The notes under the pieces: generated by a model
Told to the model about the DNA's origin: nothing
Database searches by the model: none
Seen by the model: only the letters and a program-made list of their open reading frames with translations
Assembly: GCA_029260395.1 (NCBI GenBank)
Contig: JAJDDJ010000008.1
Location: forward strand, 43,623 to 107,622
Reading direction: 5' to 3'
DNA from: Phycisphaerales bacterium
Lineage (GTDB): Bacteria; Planctomycetota; Phycisphaerae; Phycisphaerales; UBA1924
DNA: 64,000 bases
Program-made: the position numbers and the translations under genes
Part shown: positions 25,387-34,202 of the stretch, one piece after another
How the letters are laid out: every line of letters begins with the position of its first letter
Position numbering within the stretch: position 1 is the stretch's first letter

Positions 25387-26796
25387 ATGCCCGTGTCCCA
25401 ACCGACTGCCGCGGAGCGTGCGTTGAAGCTTGGCAGCCGGGCGGTGCGCGCGGTGGCGGGGCTGCTCGTACTGGCGGCTGCCTACGGCATCTTCGCGCTG
25501 CTGATGGAAACCGCCAAAGAGCCCTCACAGACCGAGGTCGAGCAGGTGCTAACGGTCGTCGGCACGGTGCCGGTGCAGAGCGTTCGTGTGCCAAGGCAGT
25601 GGGAGGGCTACGGAACCGCCCGCGCGATGCACTCGGCCGATGTGAGCGCGCAGCTGACGGCCAGAGTCAAGAGCAGGCCGCAGTCGCTCGAGGAGGGCGT
25701 GCGCATCGCTGCGGGCGAAGTGATCGCGGAGCTTGACGCGGTGGATGTGGACAGCGCGCTCGCGTCTCAGCAGAGCGCCGCGACGGCTATCGAGTCAGAA
25801 CTGGTTGGCCTCGAGGTCGAGCTGCGGTCACTCAATGAACGGCTCGAGCTGGGCGACGACGAGCTGGCGATCGAGCAGCGGATGCTGGACCGCTTCAACG
25901 AGGCGCAGTCGCGGGGCGGCGCCAACCCGATGGACATCGATCTGCGGCAGGCGTTGGTCCGCAGGCTCGAGCGGGACATCGCGTCGCTGCGCCAGCAGGT
26001 TCGTCTGATCGATTCGCGGCGTGCAAGGCTTGAAGCGCAGCTCGCCGAGGCCAACGCACGGGTGCGAAAATCGCAAGAGGACGTCGCTCGCGCGACAATC
26101 CGAAGCCCGCTCAACGGCATCGTGCAACGTATCGATGTGGAGGTGGGCGAACTGCTCACGGCCGGTTCCATGGTGGCGCGCATCGTGGACCTGCGGACGA
26201 TCGAAATCCCGCTCAGGATGCCCGTTTCGAGTTCAACGAGTATCCGAGTGGGCGACCGCGTGGAAGTGCGAACGGACAGTGCGCGGAGCGGCCGATGGGA
26301 CGGCACGGTGGCGCGAATCGCCCCCGAGGCCGACGCGGGCCGAAGAACGATCACGGTCTACGCCGAGGTGCGCCAGCAGGCCGCCACCGGCGGTTCGCTC
26401 GCTGCGCTCTTGCTACCCGGGCAATTCGTGATCGGGCGGGTGTTTAGCGCGGTGGGCGAGTCGCACGCCATCGTTCCCAGGTCCTCGCTCAACGGCGACC
26501 GTGTGCTCGCGATGGAGCCGACCATCGACGGCGGGTTTGTGGCAAGGTCGAGGCCGGTGGTGATCGAGTTTCAGTTCAGCGGCGAGTTCCCAACGATCCA
26601 CCCGCTGGAGACGCAATGGGCCGCGGTCCGTTCGGGCGATGCAGCGCCGCTGCCCGAGCGGGTGATCGTGTCCAATTTGGAGATGCTTCGCGACGGCGCG
26701 CGGGTTCGGCCCGAAGGAACAGAAGGGGCATCCGCACTCACAGCGGAGCCGGTGAGCGCTGAACCCGACGCTGGCAAGCCGGGGGCCGACGGATGA
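25387..26796 (+). CDS. RND efflux membrane fusion (periplasmic adaptor) protein
   Basis: A 469-residue protein from ATG 25387. It has one N-terminal membrane helix (VAGLLVLAAAYGIFALLM), a lipoyl-like half (VSAQLTARVKSRPQSLEEGVRIAAGEVIAELDA), a long coiled-coil (EVELRSLNERLELGDDELAIEQRMLDRF onward), the second lipoyl half (ATIRSPLNGIVQRIDVEVGELLTAGSMVARI) and a beta-barrel. It links the inner-membrane pump to an outer-membrane channel. Its stop overlaps the start of the pump gene (ATGA at 26793-26796), so the pair is translationally coupled. No outer-membrane channel gene is adjacent. Confidence 0.9.
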   Translation: MPVSQPTAAERALKLGSRAVRAVAGLLVLAAAYGIFALLMETAKEPSQTEVEQVLTVVGTVPVQSVRVPRQWEGYGTARAMHSADVSAQLTARVKSRPQSLEEGVRIAAGEVIAELDAVDVDSALASQQSAATAIESELVGLEVELRSLNERLELGDDELAIEQRMLDRFNEAQSRGGANPMDIDLRQALVRRLERDIASLRQQVRLIDSRRARLEAQLAEANARVRKSQEDVARATIRSPLNGIVQRIDVEVGELLTAGSMVARIVDLRTIEIPLRMPVSSSTSIRVGDRVEVRTDSARSGRWDGTVARIAPEADAGRRTITVYAEVRQQAATGGSLAALLLPGQFVIGRVFSAVGESHAIVPRSSLNGDRVLAMEPTIDGGFVARSRPVVIEFQFSGEFPTIHPLETQWAAVRSGDAAPLPERVIVSNLEMLRDGARVRPEGTEGASALTAEPVSAEPDAGKPGADG

Positions 26797-29700
26797 GCCT
26801 GCCAGCCTTTGGTGTGCGCAAGCCGGTGGTCGCGAACCTGCTGATGTTCGGGCTTATCGCTGCGGGCGTGGTGTTCGGGCTCGGGCTCCGCAAGGAGTTC
26901 TTCCCGGAAGTTCGCCCGAACCAGGTAATGGTCGTCGCGCCGTATCCGGGCGCGACGCCTGACGAAGTAGAGAAATCGCTCGCTACAAAGATCGAGGATC
27001 AGCTCAGCGATCTGCGTGACATCAAGGAGATCAGCACATCGGTCGGTTCGGGCAGCGCCTCGATCATGATCGAGTTCAAGCCCGGCACGGGCATCGACGC
27101 TGCGGTCGCGGACGTGCAGCGTGAGGTGGACGCGCTGCAAGACCTGCCCGAGCAGTCAGAACGAATCGTGGTGCGCAAGTTCGAGCCGAACCTGCCAGCC
27201 ATCATCGTCGCGATGTACGGCGACGCCGACGAGACGGTGATGAAGCAGGCGATCCGGCAGATCCGCGACGACCTCCGAACGCTGCCGGGCATGGGCGAGA
27301 TCGCGCTTTCGGGCACGCGAACGGACGAGATACGCGTGGAGGTGGAGCCGGGCTCGCTGCTGGAGCATGACCTGAGCCTGCCGGATGTCTCGTCGCGGAT
27401 CCGCAGGGCGATGCAGGAGTTCCCGGGCGGGTCGATGCGCGGCTCGACGCAGAACGTGAGCATCCGCACGCCGGGCGTCGAGGAGACAGCGGGCGACATC
27501 CGCGAGATCGTGGTCAAGGCGGGCGGCGGCGGGCAGGTGGTTCGTGTGGGCGACATCGCGCAGGTGCGAGACACATTCGCCGATATCGATTTGCGCAGCC
27601 GGCTCAACGGCAAGCCCGCGGTCTCGCTGACGGTCTTCAAGGTGGGCGAACAAGACGCGGTCGAGATCGCCGAGACCGTCAAGGCGTACGTGGCGGGCCG
27701 CAAGGGCGAGGGCATCACGCTCAAACTGGGTGAACGCCTCGCGAAGCTGGCGAGAAAGCCCGGCGACGACTCGCCCGCATCGGTACGGATCGAAGCGCAC
27801 GAACTGGGTCTGCAACGCGCGACCGAGGCGGACCTGCCGGGTGAACTGGTGCTCACGACGGACCTGGCGCGGTTCATCGTGGGCCGACTTGAGCTGTTGA
27901 CGCGCAACGCGATGATGGGTTTGGTACTCGTGTTCGGCACGCTGCTCGTGCTTCTGAGCTGGCGGGTGTCGTTGTGGGTGGCGGCGGGACTGACGATCTC
28001 GCTATTGGGCACGCTCGCGGTGATGCGGCTGACGGGCGTGACGCTCAATCTTCTGACGATGTTCGGGCTCATCATCGTGATAGGCATTCTGGTTGACGAC
28101 GCGATCGTGGTCGCGGAGAACATCAAACGCAGGCACGAGGAGGGCGAGGACGCGGTCACGTCCGCGATCAATGGCGCAAACCAGGTGGCGTGGCCCGTGG
28201 TGGCGACCGTGCTCACGACCATCTTCGCGTTCATGCCGTTCTTGCTGATCGAGGGCCGCATCGGCGACCTGCTTAGTGCGTTGCCATTGGTCGTTGCGTG
28301 CGCGCTGTCGGTATCGCTCATCGAGTGCCTGTTCATCCTGCCGCCGCACATGGCCCACTCCCTCCAAGCCGAGGACCGGGCCGCGGAGCGTAAGACGCTC
28401 GCGTGGCGGATCGAGGCGCGCGTGACGAATGTGCGCGAGGCGTTCTTCAACTCATGGCTTATCCCGACCTACGCACGTTTCTTGGGCAGCGCGATGCGGG
28501 CGCGGTACCTCACGCTGTGCGTCGCAATCGGCGCGCTCATCATCTCGCTGGGGATGGTAAAGGGCGGGCACGTGCGGTTCGTATTCCTGGGAAGCAGCGA
28601 CGCAGAAACGGTGAGCGGCGAGCTGCGCATGCCCGTTGGAACACCCGCTTCTGTGACCGACCTAACGGCGCAGAAGATCGAAGCGGTCGCGATGGAGATG
28701 CCCGAGGTCAAGAGCTGCTGGGCGGTGGTCGGTGCGGTCAGCCAGCTTGAGGGGACCGACTCCAGTTCGGCGCCGCACCTGGCGCAGGTGATCCTTGAGC
28801 TGACGCCCGTCGAGGAGCGGTCGGCCAAGGGCCAGCGGCGGAGCGATCAGGTCGTCATCGCGCTGCGTGAGGGCATCGGCGAGCTGGTCGGTATCCGCAG
28901 TTTGCGATTTGAGGAGGTCGGCGGCGGCGGCTCCGGCCCGCCGATCAACCTAGGCATCGTGGGCGACAACGAGGGTCGCATCATGGCCGCTGCGGTCGAG
29001 ATGATCGCGCTGTTCGATTCGTACGACTTCGTCTACGACGTGGCCGACAACGCCGACGCGGGCCAGCCTGAGTTGCAGATCGAGCTGCGGGTCGGTGCAA
29101 ACGAGCTCGGATTCACCGTCGCTGGCATCGCCGAGCAGATTCGCGCCATGGTCTACGGGCTCGAGGCGTTCACGTTCGCGGGCGATCGCGAAGACATCGA
29201 TGTTCGGGTGACGTACCCGCCCGAGCAGCGGCGCGATCTGTCGGCGTTGCAGAGCGCGTTCGTGTTCACGCCGGCGGGCGTGCCCGTTCCGCTGGCCGAG
29301 GTGGCAAGCATCACGCCTTCGCGGACCTACTCCACCATTCGCAGGCTCGACGGCGAGCGGATCGTCACCGTGACAGCGGACGTTGACCAGGACGCGGTGA
29401 GCCCCGAGGCCATCGTCACAAAGGCTACGCCCAGGCTCAAAGAGATCGCGCTGACGCACGGCGTTCGCATTGTCGAGCGTGGTCGGCAAAAGGACCAGGC
29501 CGAGAGCTTCAGCACGCTGCCCTTGGGCTTAGCGGCGGCGATCGGTCTGATTGCCATCGTGCTGACATGGCTCTTCGAGAGTTACACGCAGCCGGTGATC
29601 GTGCTGATGGCGGTGCCGTTCGCGACCATCGGCATGATCTGGGGCCATTGGCTGCTCGGCTTTGACATGACCATGCTGAGCTACATCGGCTTCATCGCGC

Positions 29701-30062
29701 TGTCGGGCGTGGTCGTGAACGATTCATTGATCTACGTGCAGTTCTTCAACCAAGAGCACCGCGCGGGCGCAAGCGTGTTCGATGCGTGCTTGAAGGCTGG
29801 CCGGGCGCGGGTGCGGGCGATCCTTCTAACAACGGTAACCACGGTTCTGGGGTTGCTTCCGTTGATGCTTGAGCAGAGCTTTCAGGCAAGGTTCCTGATA
29901 CCGATGGCGATCACCATCAGCTTCGGGCTGATGAGCGCGACGGGGTTGATTCTGGTCGTGCTGCCGTGTCTGCTGCTGATCCTGCAGGACACCAAGCGGT
30001 TACTGCGTTCGCTATGGACGGGCGAGCAGCGCCGCTCCGACGACTCCGTCACCAGCGGATAA
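26793..30062 (+). CDS. RND efflux pump, AcrB/HAE-1 family
   Basis: A 1089-residue inner-membrane transporter, the usual length. It opens with VRKPVVANLLMFGLIAAGVVFGL and has GILVDDAIVVAENIKRR in TM4 with the paired Asp of the proton relay. In TM10 the AcrB Lys position reads GVVVNDSLIY, an Asn-Asp variant seen in other HAE-1 proteins. Two porter halves and twelve expected helices fit. It exports drugs, lipids or metabolites using the proton gradient; the substrate is unknown. The end overlaps the convergent HtrA gene by 14 bases. Confidence 0.92.
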   Translation: MSLPAFGVRKPVVANLLMFGLIAAGVVFGLGLRKEFFPEVRPNQVMVVAPYPGATPDEVEKSLATKIEDQLSDLRDIKEISTSVGSGSASIMIEFKPGTGIDAAVADVQREVDALQDLPEQSERIVVRKFEPNLPAIIVAMYGDADETVMKQAIRQIRDDLRTLPGMGEIALSGTRTDEIRVEVEPGSLLEHDLSLPDVSSRIRRAMQEFPGGSMRGSTQNVSIRTPGVEETAGDIREIVVKAGGGGQVVRVGDIAQVRDTFADIDLRSRLNGKPAVSLTVFKVGEQDAVEIAETVKAYVAGRKGEGITLKLGERLAKLARKPGDDSPASVRIEAHELGLQRATEADLPGELVLTTDLARFIVGRLELLTRNAMMGLVLVFGTLLVLLSWRVSLWVAAGLTISLLGTLAVMRLTGVTLNLLTMFGLIIVIGILVDDAIVVAENIKRRHEEGEDAVTSAINGANQVAWPVVATVLTTIFAFMPFLLIEGRIGDLLSALPLVVACALSVSLIECLFILPPHMAHSLQAEDRAAERKTLAWRIEARVTNVREAFFNSWLIPTYARFLGSAMRARYLTLCVAIGALIISLGMVKGGHVRFVFLGSSDAETVSGELRMPVGTPASVTDLTAQKIEAVAMEMPEVKSCWAVVGAVSQLEGTDSSSAPHLAQVILELTPVEERSAKGQRRSDQVVIALREGIGELVGIRSLRFEEVGGGGSGPPINLGIVGDNEGRIMAAAVEMIALFDSYDFVYDVADNADAGQPELQIELRVGANELGFTVAGIAEQIRAMVYGLEAFTFAGDREDIDVRVTYPPEQRRDLSALQSAFVFTPAGVPVPLAEVASITPSRTYSTIRRLDGERIVTVTADVDQDAVSPEAIVTKATPRLKEIALTHGVRIVERGRQKDQAESFSTLPLGLAAAIGLIAIVLTWLFESYTQPVIVLMAVPFATIGMIWGHWLLGFDMTMLSYIGFIALSGVVVNDSLIYVQFFNQEHRAGASVFDACLKAGRARVRAILLTTVTTVLGLLPLMLEQSFQARFLIPMAITISFGLMSATGLILVVLPCLLLILQDTKRLLRSLWTGEQRRSDDSVTSG

Positions 30063-31449
30063 CGGTGTTGCCACGACTCATCTGGAATCGGCCTTGGCGG
30101 TCCTGAACGGGCCTGCGGATGACGAGCGTGGCGCTGCCGTGCTCGGCGCCAGCCATCACGCGGGCAAGGTCGTGTGTCGAACCGATGGGCTCTCCATCGA
30201 CCGATTCAACAAGGTCGTTGGACTGAAGGCCTGCTTCGGCCGCGGGCCCGCCGGCGCGGACATGCATGACGACTGCCCCTTGCAGCTCATCGCCCCGCGT
30301 GAAGACCGCTGCGGGGTCAGCGACAATCATGCCGAGCCGGTCGATCTCGGTGCCGTTGAACTCCATGAGCCCCGCGAGCCGGGCGGTGGTGAGGTCGCCG
30401 ACCTCGACACTGACCGTTCGCGCAGCGCCGCTGCGCTCGACGACCAACTCGGCCCGGCTGCCGGGCAGCGCGAACTGGATGGCGCGCATGAGCTGCTCGG
30501 TCGTGCCCACCGCTCGGCCGTTGAATCGGCGCACGATGTCGCCCTCGCGCAGGCTCGAGCCCGCAGCGGGCGTGTCGTCCTGGATGCCCGCGATCTCGAC
30601 GCCGCTCTGGTCGGCAAGCTCCCGCATGCGAACGCCCAAGTAGCCCCGGTCGACCGTGCCACGCTCGATGAGGCTGGTCATGACTTCTTGCGCGAGGTTG
30701 GCGGGCGTGGCGAACCCGAGGCCGACCGACCCGCCGCCCCGGCTGAAGATAGCCGTGTTGATCCCGACCACCCGGCCCTCCAGATCAATCAGCGGCCCGC
30801 CAGAGTTGCCCGGGTTGATCGCCGCGTCCGTCTGGATGAACTCCTCGAAGTCCTTGAACTCATCGCTGGCAATGCCAAGCCCCCGGCCCTTGGCGCTGAC
30901 GATGCCCGCCGTGACCGTGCGCTCAAAGCCGAAAGGGCTGCCTAGGGCGATGACCCACTGGCCGACCTCGATCGCGTCGGAGTCGGCGAACGATGCAGCG
31001 GGCAGGCCCGAGGCCGCGATCTTGAGCACCGCCAGATCGCGTAGCTCGTCCGTGCCGACGATCTCGGCGGCGTGCTCGGTGCCGTCGGCGAGCCGCACGA
31101 GCAGGCTCGTCGAGTCCTCGATGACGTGGTTGTTGGTCAGGATGTAGCCGTCGTCTCGCACGATCACGCCCGAGCCGAGCCCCGAGCGCTTGAGCGTGCG
31201 CTCGTAGGTGCGCCCAAAGAAGTCCCGCTGAACGACGGGCCTCTCGGCGAGCGACTTGATGTGGACAACCGCCGGGTCGGCGCTCTTGGCCGCGGCCTGA
31301 AACGCCCGGCTCAGGCTCCGCGCAAAGGCCCGTTCCTGCTGGACGGTGTCGGTGGGGTCGGTGGCGGTTTGGGCAAGGGCCACAGGCGATGCGAGGCACA
31401 GACCGGCGGCGGCAACGAGTGCGGCGAGAACGGATGTTCGGTGGCTCAT
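30049..31449 (-). CDS. HtrA/Deg-type periplasmic serine protease with two PDZ domains
   Basis: A 466-residue protein with a Sec signal peptide (to about AQ27). The trypsin-like domain has the triad His108 (TNNHVIED), Asp138 (RDLAVLKI) and Ser216 (NPGNSGGPL). Two PDZ domains follow, each with a GxxxGDxV-type segment (SLREGDIVRRFNGR and GLQSNDLVESVDG). It degrades or refolds damaged periplasmic proteins. An in-frame ATG 6 codons upstream (MMEPRT) is an alternative start. Its final 14 bases overlap the end of the RND pump gene on the other strand. Confidence 0.92.
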   Translation of the reverse strand: MSHRTSVLAALVAAAGLCLASPVALAQTATDPTDTVQQERAFARSLSRAFQAAAKSADPAVVHIKSLAERPVVQRDFFGRTYERTLKRSGLGSGVIVRDDGYILTNNHVIEDSTSLLVRLADGTEHAAEIVGTDELRDLAVLKIAASGLPAASFADSDAIEVGQWVIALGSPFGFERTVTAGIVSAKGRGLGIASDEFKDFEEFIQTDAAINPGNSGGPLIDLEGRVVGINTAIFSRGGGSVGLGFATPANLAQEVMTSLIERGTVDRGYLGVRMRELADQSGVEIAGIQDDTPAAGSSLREGDIVRRFNGRAVGTTEQLMRAIQFALPGSRAELVVERSGAARTVSVEVGDLTTARLAGLMEFNGTEIDRLGMIVADPAAVFTRGDELQGAVVMHVRAGGPAAEAGLQSNDLVESVDGEPIGSTHDLARVMAGAEHGSATLVIRRPVQDRQGRFQMSRGNTVIRW

Positions 31450-31528
31450 GGTGCGTGGCTCCATCATGCTGGCGACGATACCGGCAGGGGCAAATCCCGT
31501 CGCGAGTTCTGCATTCTTGTGGGCACCT

Positions 31529-32296
31529 TCACGCCTGCTTGATGAGTGTGCACGCGTGAAAGCTCCGTCCTTCTTCGCGGAACTTGCGCTCGAAATTGGT
31601 ACCCACAAGCTCCCCCTCGCCCGCGCCCTGCGGCGGCTCGAACGGGCTCATGGCAAATGGACCATCACCCGCAGGTTCACTGGCAAAGCCGAGCGCCGCG
31701 AGCCGCTGCCAGCCGCCGCCCGACGTCCACTCGGCGAAGTGCTCTTGGTCCCACGCCCACAGGTCGTCGTGGTCGGTCACAATTCTCAGTTCGCCGCCGG
31801 GCTCGAGGATGCGCCACGCCTCCGCCATGAACCGGTGCTGAACCACGCGGTTCTTGTGATGCCGGGGCTTGGGCCAGGGGTCAGAGAAGTACAGGTGGAT
31901 CACGCTCACGATGCCCGTCGCCACACGCCAGCGGATGAACTCGGTCGCATCGGTGTTGAGCATGCGCACATGGGAGAGCGAGCCGTCGGCCTCGCGCCTC
32001 CGGCGCACGCGGTCCGCGGCGTAGACGCAGAACTCCCGCGCCCACTCGATGCCCAGGAAGTTCGTCTCCGGGTGGTGGGCCGCGTGCTGCACCAGGAAGG
32101 TGCCCTTGCCGCTGCCGATCTCGATCTCGAACGGGCGGGCCGAATCGGCGAACCACTCGCGCGGATCGAGTCGGCCCGCAGCAGGGTCGATCGCGATCGA
32201 ATCTGGAAGCGGGGGGATGCTCGCCGGATCGATGAGCACGCTGCCCGAAGCCGGGTCGAGGGGTTTGCCGTGATGGAGGCCAAAAGACATGCACAA
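31529..32296 (-). CDS. trmB: tRNA (guanine-N7-)-methyltransferase
   Basis: A 255-residue class I methyltransferase. The SAM loop is FEIEIGSGKGTFLV; it also has FLGIEWAREFC and the TrmB signature YFSDPWPKPRHHKNRVV. It makes m7G46 in tRNA. Compared with E. coli TrmB (239 residues) it has a slightly longer N-terminus. Start ATG 32296 is followed by an in-frame ATG at 32290, and either could be used. It is on the same strand as the HtrA gene downstream, with a 79-base gap. Confidence 0.93.
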   Translation of the reverse strand: MCMSFGLHHGKPLDPASGSVLIDPASIPPLPDSIAIDPAAGRLDPREWFADSARPFEIEIGSGKGTFLVQHAAHHPETNFLGIEWAREFCVYAADRVRRRREADGSLSHVRMLNTDATEFIRWRVATGIVSVIHLYFSDPWPKPRHHKNRVVQHRFMAEAWRILEPGGELRIVTDHDDLWAWDQEHFAEWTSGGGWQRLAALGFASEPAGDGPFAMSPFEPPQGAGEGELVGTNFERKFREEGRSFHACTLIKQA

Positions 32297-32415
32297 GCCT
32301 AGGGCTCTGTGTCCAAAAACTGGCTATCGGCTGCTGCCCGCAGAGTAATGTTCGCATTTTGTATCAGCAAGTCCGCGCTGGTCCTGAAGAAAGCCGGACA
32401 AATGCAGATTCTTTG

Positions 32416-32444
32416 TTGGTGCAGCGCCCACAGGCATTTACACT
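32416..32444 (+). promoter_or_regulatory. Candidate promoter of the second PEP-CTERM gene
   Basis: TTGGTG at 32416-32421 and TACACT at 32439-32444 are 17 bases apart, the usual spacing for a housekeeping sigma factor. The -10 matches four of six positions and the -35 only the first three. They lie 24 bases before ATG 32469. This is a sequence-match guess only. Confidence 0.3.
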
Positions 32445-32468
32445 CGATGAACGAATGGAGGACGTGAG

Positions 32469-33269
32469 ATGAACGGCAAAATGAGACTGTGCGCGCCGGT
32501 GGCTGCGCTGTTGATGTTCAACGCTGGAGCCACGGCTCAGTTGGTGGTGGGCATCCAAGGCATCGAGAACACCAATGTCTGGGAAGTGGACGCCCAGACC
32601 GGTGTCAGCACGCCGCTCTTTGGCGGCGTCAGCGTCGAAGCCCTCGCGGTCGATAGCTCAAACGCCATTTGGGTGTCCGACGGGATCAGTCTCTATCGAT
32701 ACACCAGCGGCACCGGCCTCAACACCATCGGCAGCTTCGGAGGCATGAACGGCCTCTCGGCCACATCCACCGTCTTCGGTATGGCCTTCGCCCGCGACGA
32801 CATGGACAACGAAGTGCTCGTCGTCACCAACGCTTCGACCAACGCAGAAGGCTTCTTCACCGTTGATACGACCACCGCGATTGGCACAGCGATCGATCTT
32901 GTCTCCAACACCGCGTGGCACCTGCTCACTGTTGCCTACGACCCGTCAGCAGACCTCTTCTACGGCTCTGATCACGATTCCGGCGGAGGCGCTGGAATGT
33001 TCACGACACCAACTCCAAGTGACTCCGATGCCGCGTTCTTTTCAAGCGATCGCTCCAGAGCATCGGCCTTCGGTGATGGCTTTTACTACTACGCAGCCAA
33101 CTCCGGGAACACCTTTACCGTGTTCGATCCCAATACCCAGAGCGGCACGCTGTTGACGACGGATCTCAACCCGAGCTTCACCTTCAGCGGGGCGTCGTAC
33201 CTGGTGCCCACGCCGGCATCGGCTCTGCTGCTGATTGGGGCTGGGGCGTTTACCCGCCGCCAGCGCTGA
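32469..33269 (+). CDS. Secreted protein with PEP-CTERM-like tail
   Basis: A 266-residue protein with a signal peptide (MRLCAPVAALLMFNAGATAQ) and a mature part of short beta-type repeats (LVVGIQGIENTNVWEVDAQTG, AVDSSNAIWVSDGISLYRY, VAYDPSADLFYGSD) suggestive of a small beta-propeller. It ends in VPTPASALLLIGAGAFTRRQR, matching the PEP-CTERM plan of Pro motif, hydrophobic stretch and basic end. GGAGG lies 8 bases before the ATG. It is unrelated in detail to the PEP-CTERM protein at 22376-24004 but should use the same exosortase, which is not in this window. Confidence 0.72.
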   Translation: MNGKMRLCAPVAALLMFNAGATAQLVVGIQGIENTNVWEVDAQTGVSTPLFGGVSVEALAVDSSNAIWVSDGISLYRYTSGTGLNTIGSFGGMNGLSATSTVFGMAFARDDMDNEVLVVTNASTNAEGFFTVDTTTAIGTAIDLVSNTAWHLLTVAYDPSADLFYGSDHDSGGGAGMFTTPTPSDSDAAFFSSDRSRASAFGDGFYYYAANSGNTFTVFDPNTQSGTLLTTDLNPSFTFSGASYLVPTPASALLLIGAGAFTRRQR

Positions 33270-33435
33270 GCCTAATCGGCCAACCCACACCGAGGCTTCT
33301 CAACGAGCCGGCTGTCCCATTCGGCGACGCCCGATAGCGCGGTCGTCTCACCCATTTGGGGGGAGGGTGGGGGTAGCTGGCGGGGTGCAGCGAACCGATC
33401 ACAAGCTCTAAACGAGAATCTGAACAGAATCCCAT

Positions 33436-33608
33436 GAGAACGTGGCCCGCGAAAGGCCCGGCTTACGCAAGGTCTGGTGGAAGAGCGGGTGAGTGGCTCG
33501 TTCTTCTAAAGGCACATCGGGCTCGGCGGCCATAGGAAGCGCCGAGTTCGGCAAAGACACCCAGCCTGGGGGCGGAACCCGTGAGTGGGTTCCGCTCTCT
33601 TTATTTAC
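33436..33608 (+). ncRNA. Candidate structured RNA with terminator
   Basis: Three helices can be drawn. The first closes AGAACG (about 33436) with CGTTCT (about 33508), with CCGC/GCGG inside it. The second is CTCGGCG (33522-33528) with CGCCGAG (33540-33546), loop GCCATAGGAAG. The third is a terminator-like stem, GCGGAACCC (33572-33580) with GGGTTCCGC (33587-33595), followed by TCTCTTTATTT. No reading frame fits. It does not match the tmRNA, SRP RNA, RNase P RNA or tRNA patterns that I know. It could be an independent small RNA or a riboswitch-type leader of the thioesterase gene; the terminator and ~85 bases to ATG 33693 leave both open. Confidence 0.4.
33572..33608 (+). terminator. Terminator-like hairpin of the candidate RNA
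   Basis: A 9-bp perfect stem (GCGGAACCC and GGGTTCCGC) with loop GTGAGT, then TCTCTTTATTTAC. The T tract is interrupted, so strength is uncertain. It is the only terminator-like signal between the PEP-CTERM gene and the thioesterase gene. Confidence 0.6.
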
Positions 33609-33692
33609 AGACCGGCTGCCAGCCCGACCGGGCACCCCGGGAGGGGAGAGATAGGCAGCCGGTATCGGCCGGCTGATGCCTAGCCTGCCAAC

Positions 33693-34142
33693 ATGGCGAC
33701 CATCCATCCAATTTCGTCTGGGGCTTCCAGTGCCCAAACCGGCCTTTGCAGGCTCAGGGTGCGGTACGTCGAGTGCGACCCGATGGGCGTAGCCCATCAC
33801 GCCTCGTACCTGCCGTGGTTCGAAGAGGCCAGAACGGACATGCTCCGGGCTGCGGGCCAGACCTACGAGCAGATGGAGCGCGAGGGGGCGTTCCTGGTGG
33901 TAGCCGACCTCGGCGTGCGGTATCGCAGGCCGATCCGGTACGACGACGTGCTCGAGGTAAGGACGTCGATCACAGGTTCGTCTGCTGTTCGTTTGGAGCA
34001 CGAGTACGAGATTCAGGTATTGGAACGGCGTTCTGAGCCCGTGACGACGGGCGAGGTGGTGACGACGGCGCGCACGACGCTGGTGTGTGTGGATGGCGAG
34101 GGCCGACCGCGCCCGCTGCCCGCGTTCCTTCGGCCCCGCTAA
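33693..34142 (+). CDS. Acyl-CoA thioesterase, 4HBT/YbgC-like
   Basis: A 149-residue hotdog-fold protein with the YbgC-type motif VECDPMGVAHHASYLPWFEEAR, in which the Asp and His lie in the active site, followed by ADLGVRYRRPIRYDDVLEVRT. Such enzymes hydrolyse short- or medium-chain acyl-CoAs; the chain length cannot be predicted. The length is normal for the family. It is followed after 60 bases by the AsmA-like gene on the same strand. Confidence 0.85.
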   Translation: MATIHPISSGASSAQTGLCRLRVRYVECDPMGVAHHASYLPWFEEARTDMLRAAGQTYEQMEREGAFLVVADLGVRYRRPIRYDDVLEVRTSITGSSAVRLEHEYEIQVLERRSEPVTTGEVVTTARTTLVCVDGEGRPRPLPAFLRPR

Positions 34143-34202
34143 TCTACTGGTCCGCCGCAGCCGGGTCCGGCACGCGGCTCGCCGAGGCCGGTACACCCCC
34201 CG

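Larger units (their letters stand above)
33270..33692. other. Gene-free stretch with candidate structured RNA
   Basis: This 423-base gap separates a PEP-CTERM gene from a thioesterase gene. Its first ~160 bases show nothing notable beyond GC-rich sequence with a G-run (GGGGGGAGGGTGGGGG). About 33436-33608 can fold into three hairpins, the last terminator-like, and is listed separately. From ~33610 to 33692 is the leader of the thioesterase gene. Confidence 0.6.

Noticed and set aside
33436..33608. tRNA, tmRNA, SRP RNA or RNase P RNA
   Set aside because: No GGTTCGAAT-type T-loop, no SRP GGAAGGAAGCAG-type apical loop and no RNase P core motifs were seen, so it is left as an unassigned RNA candidate.
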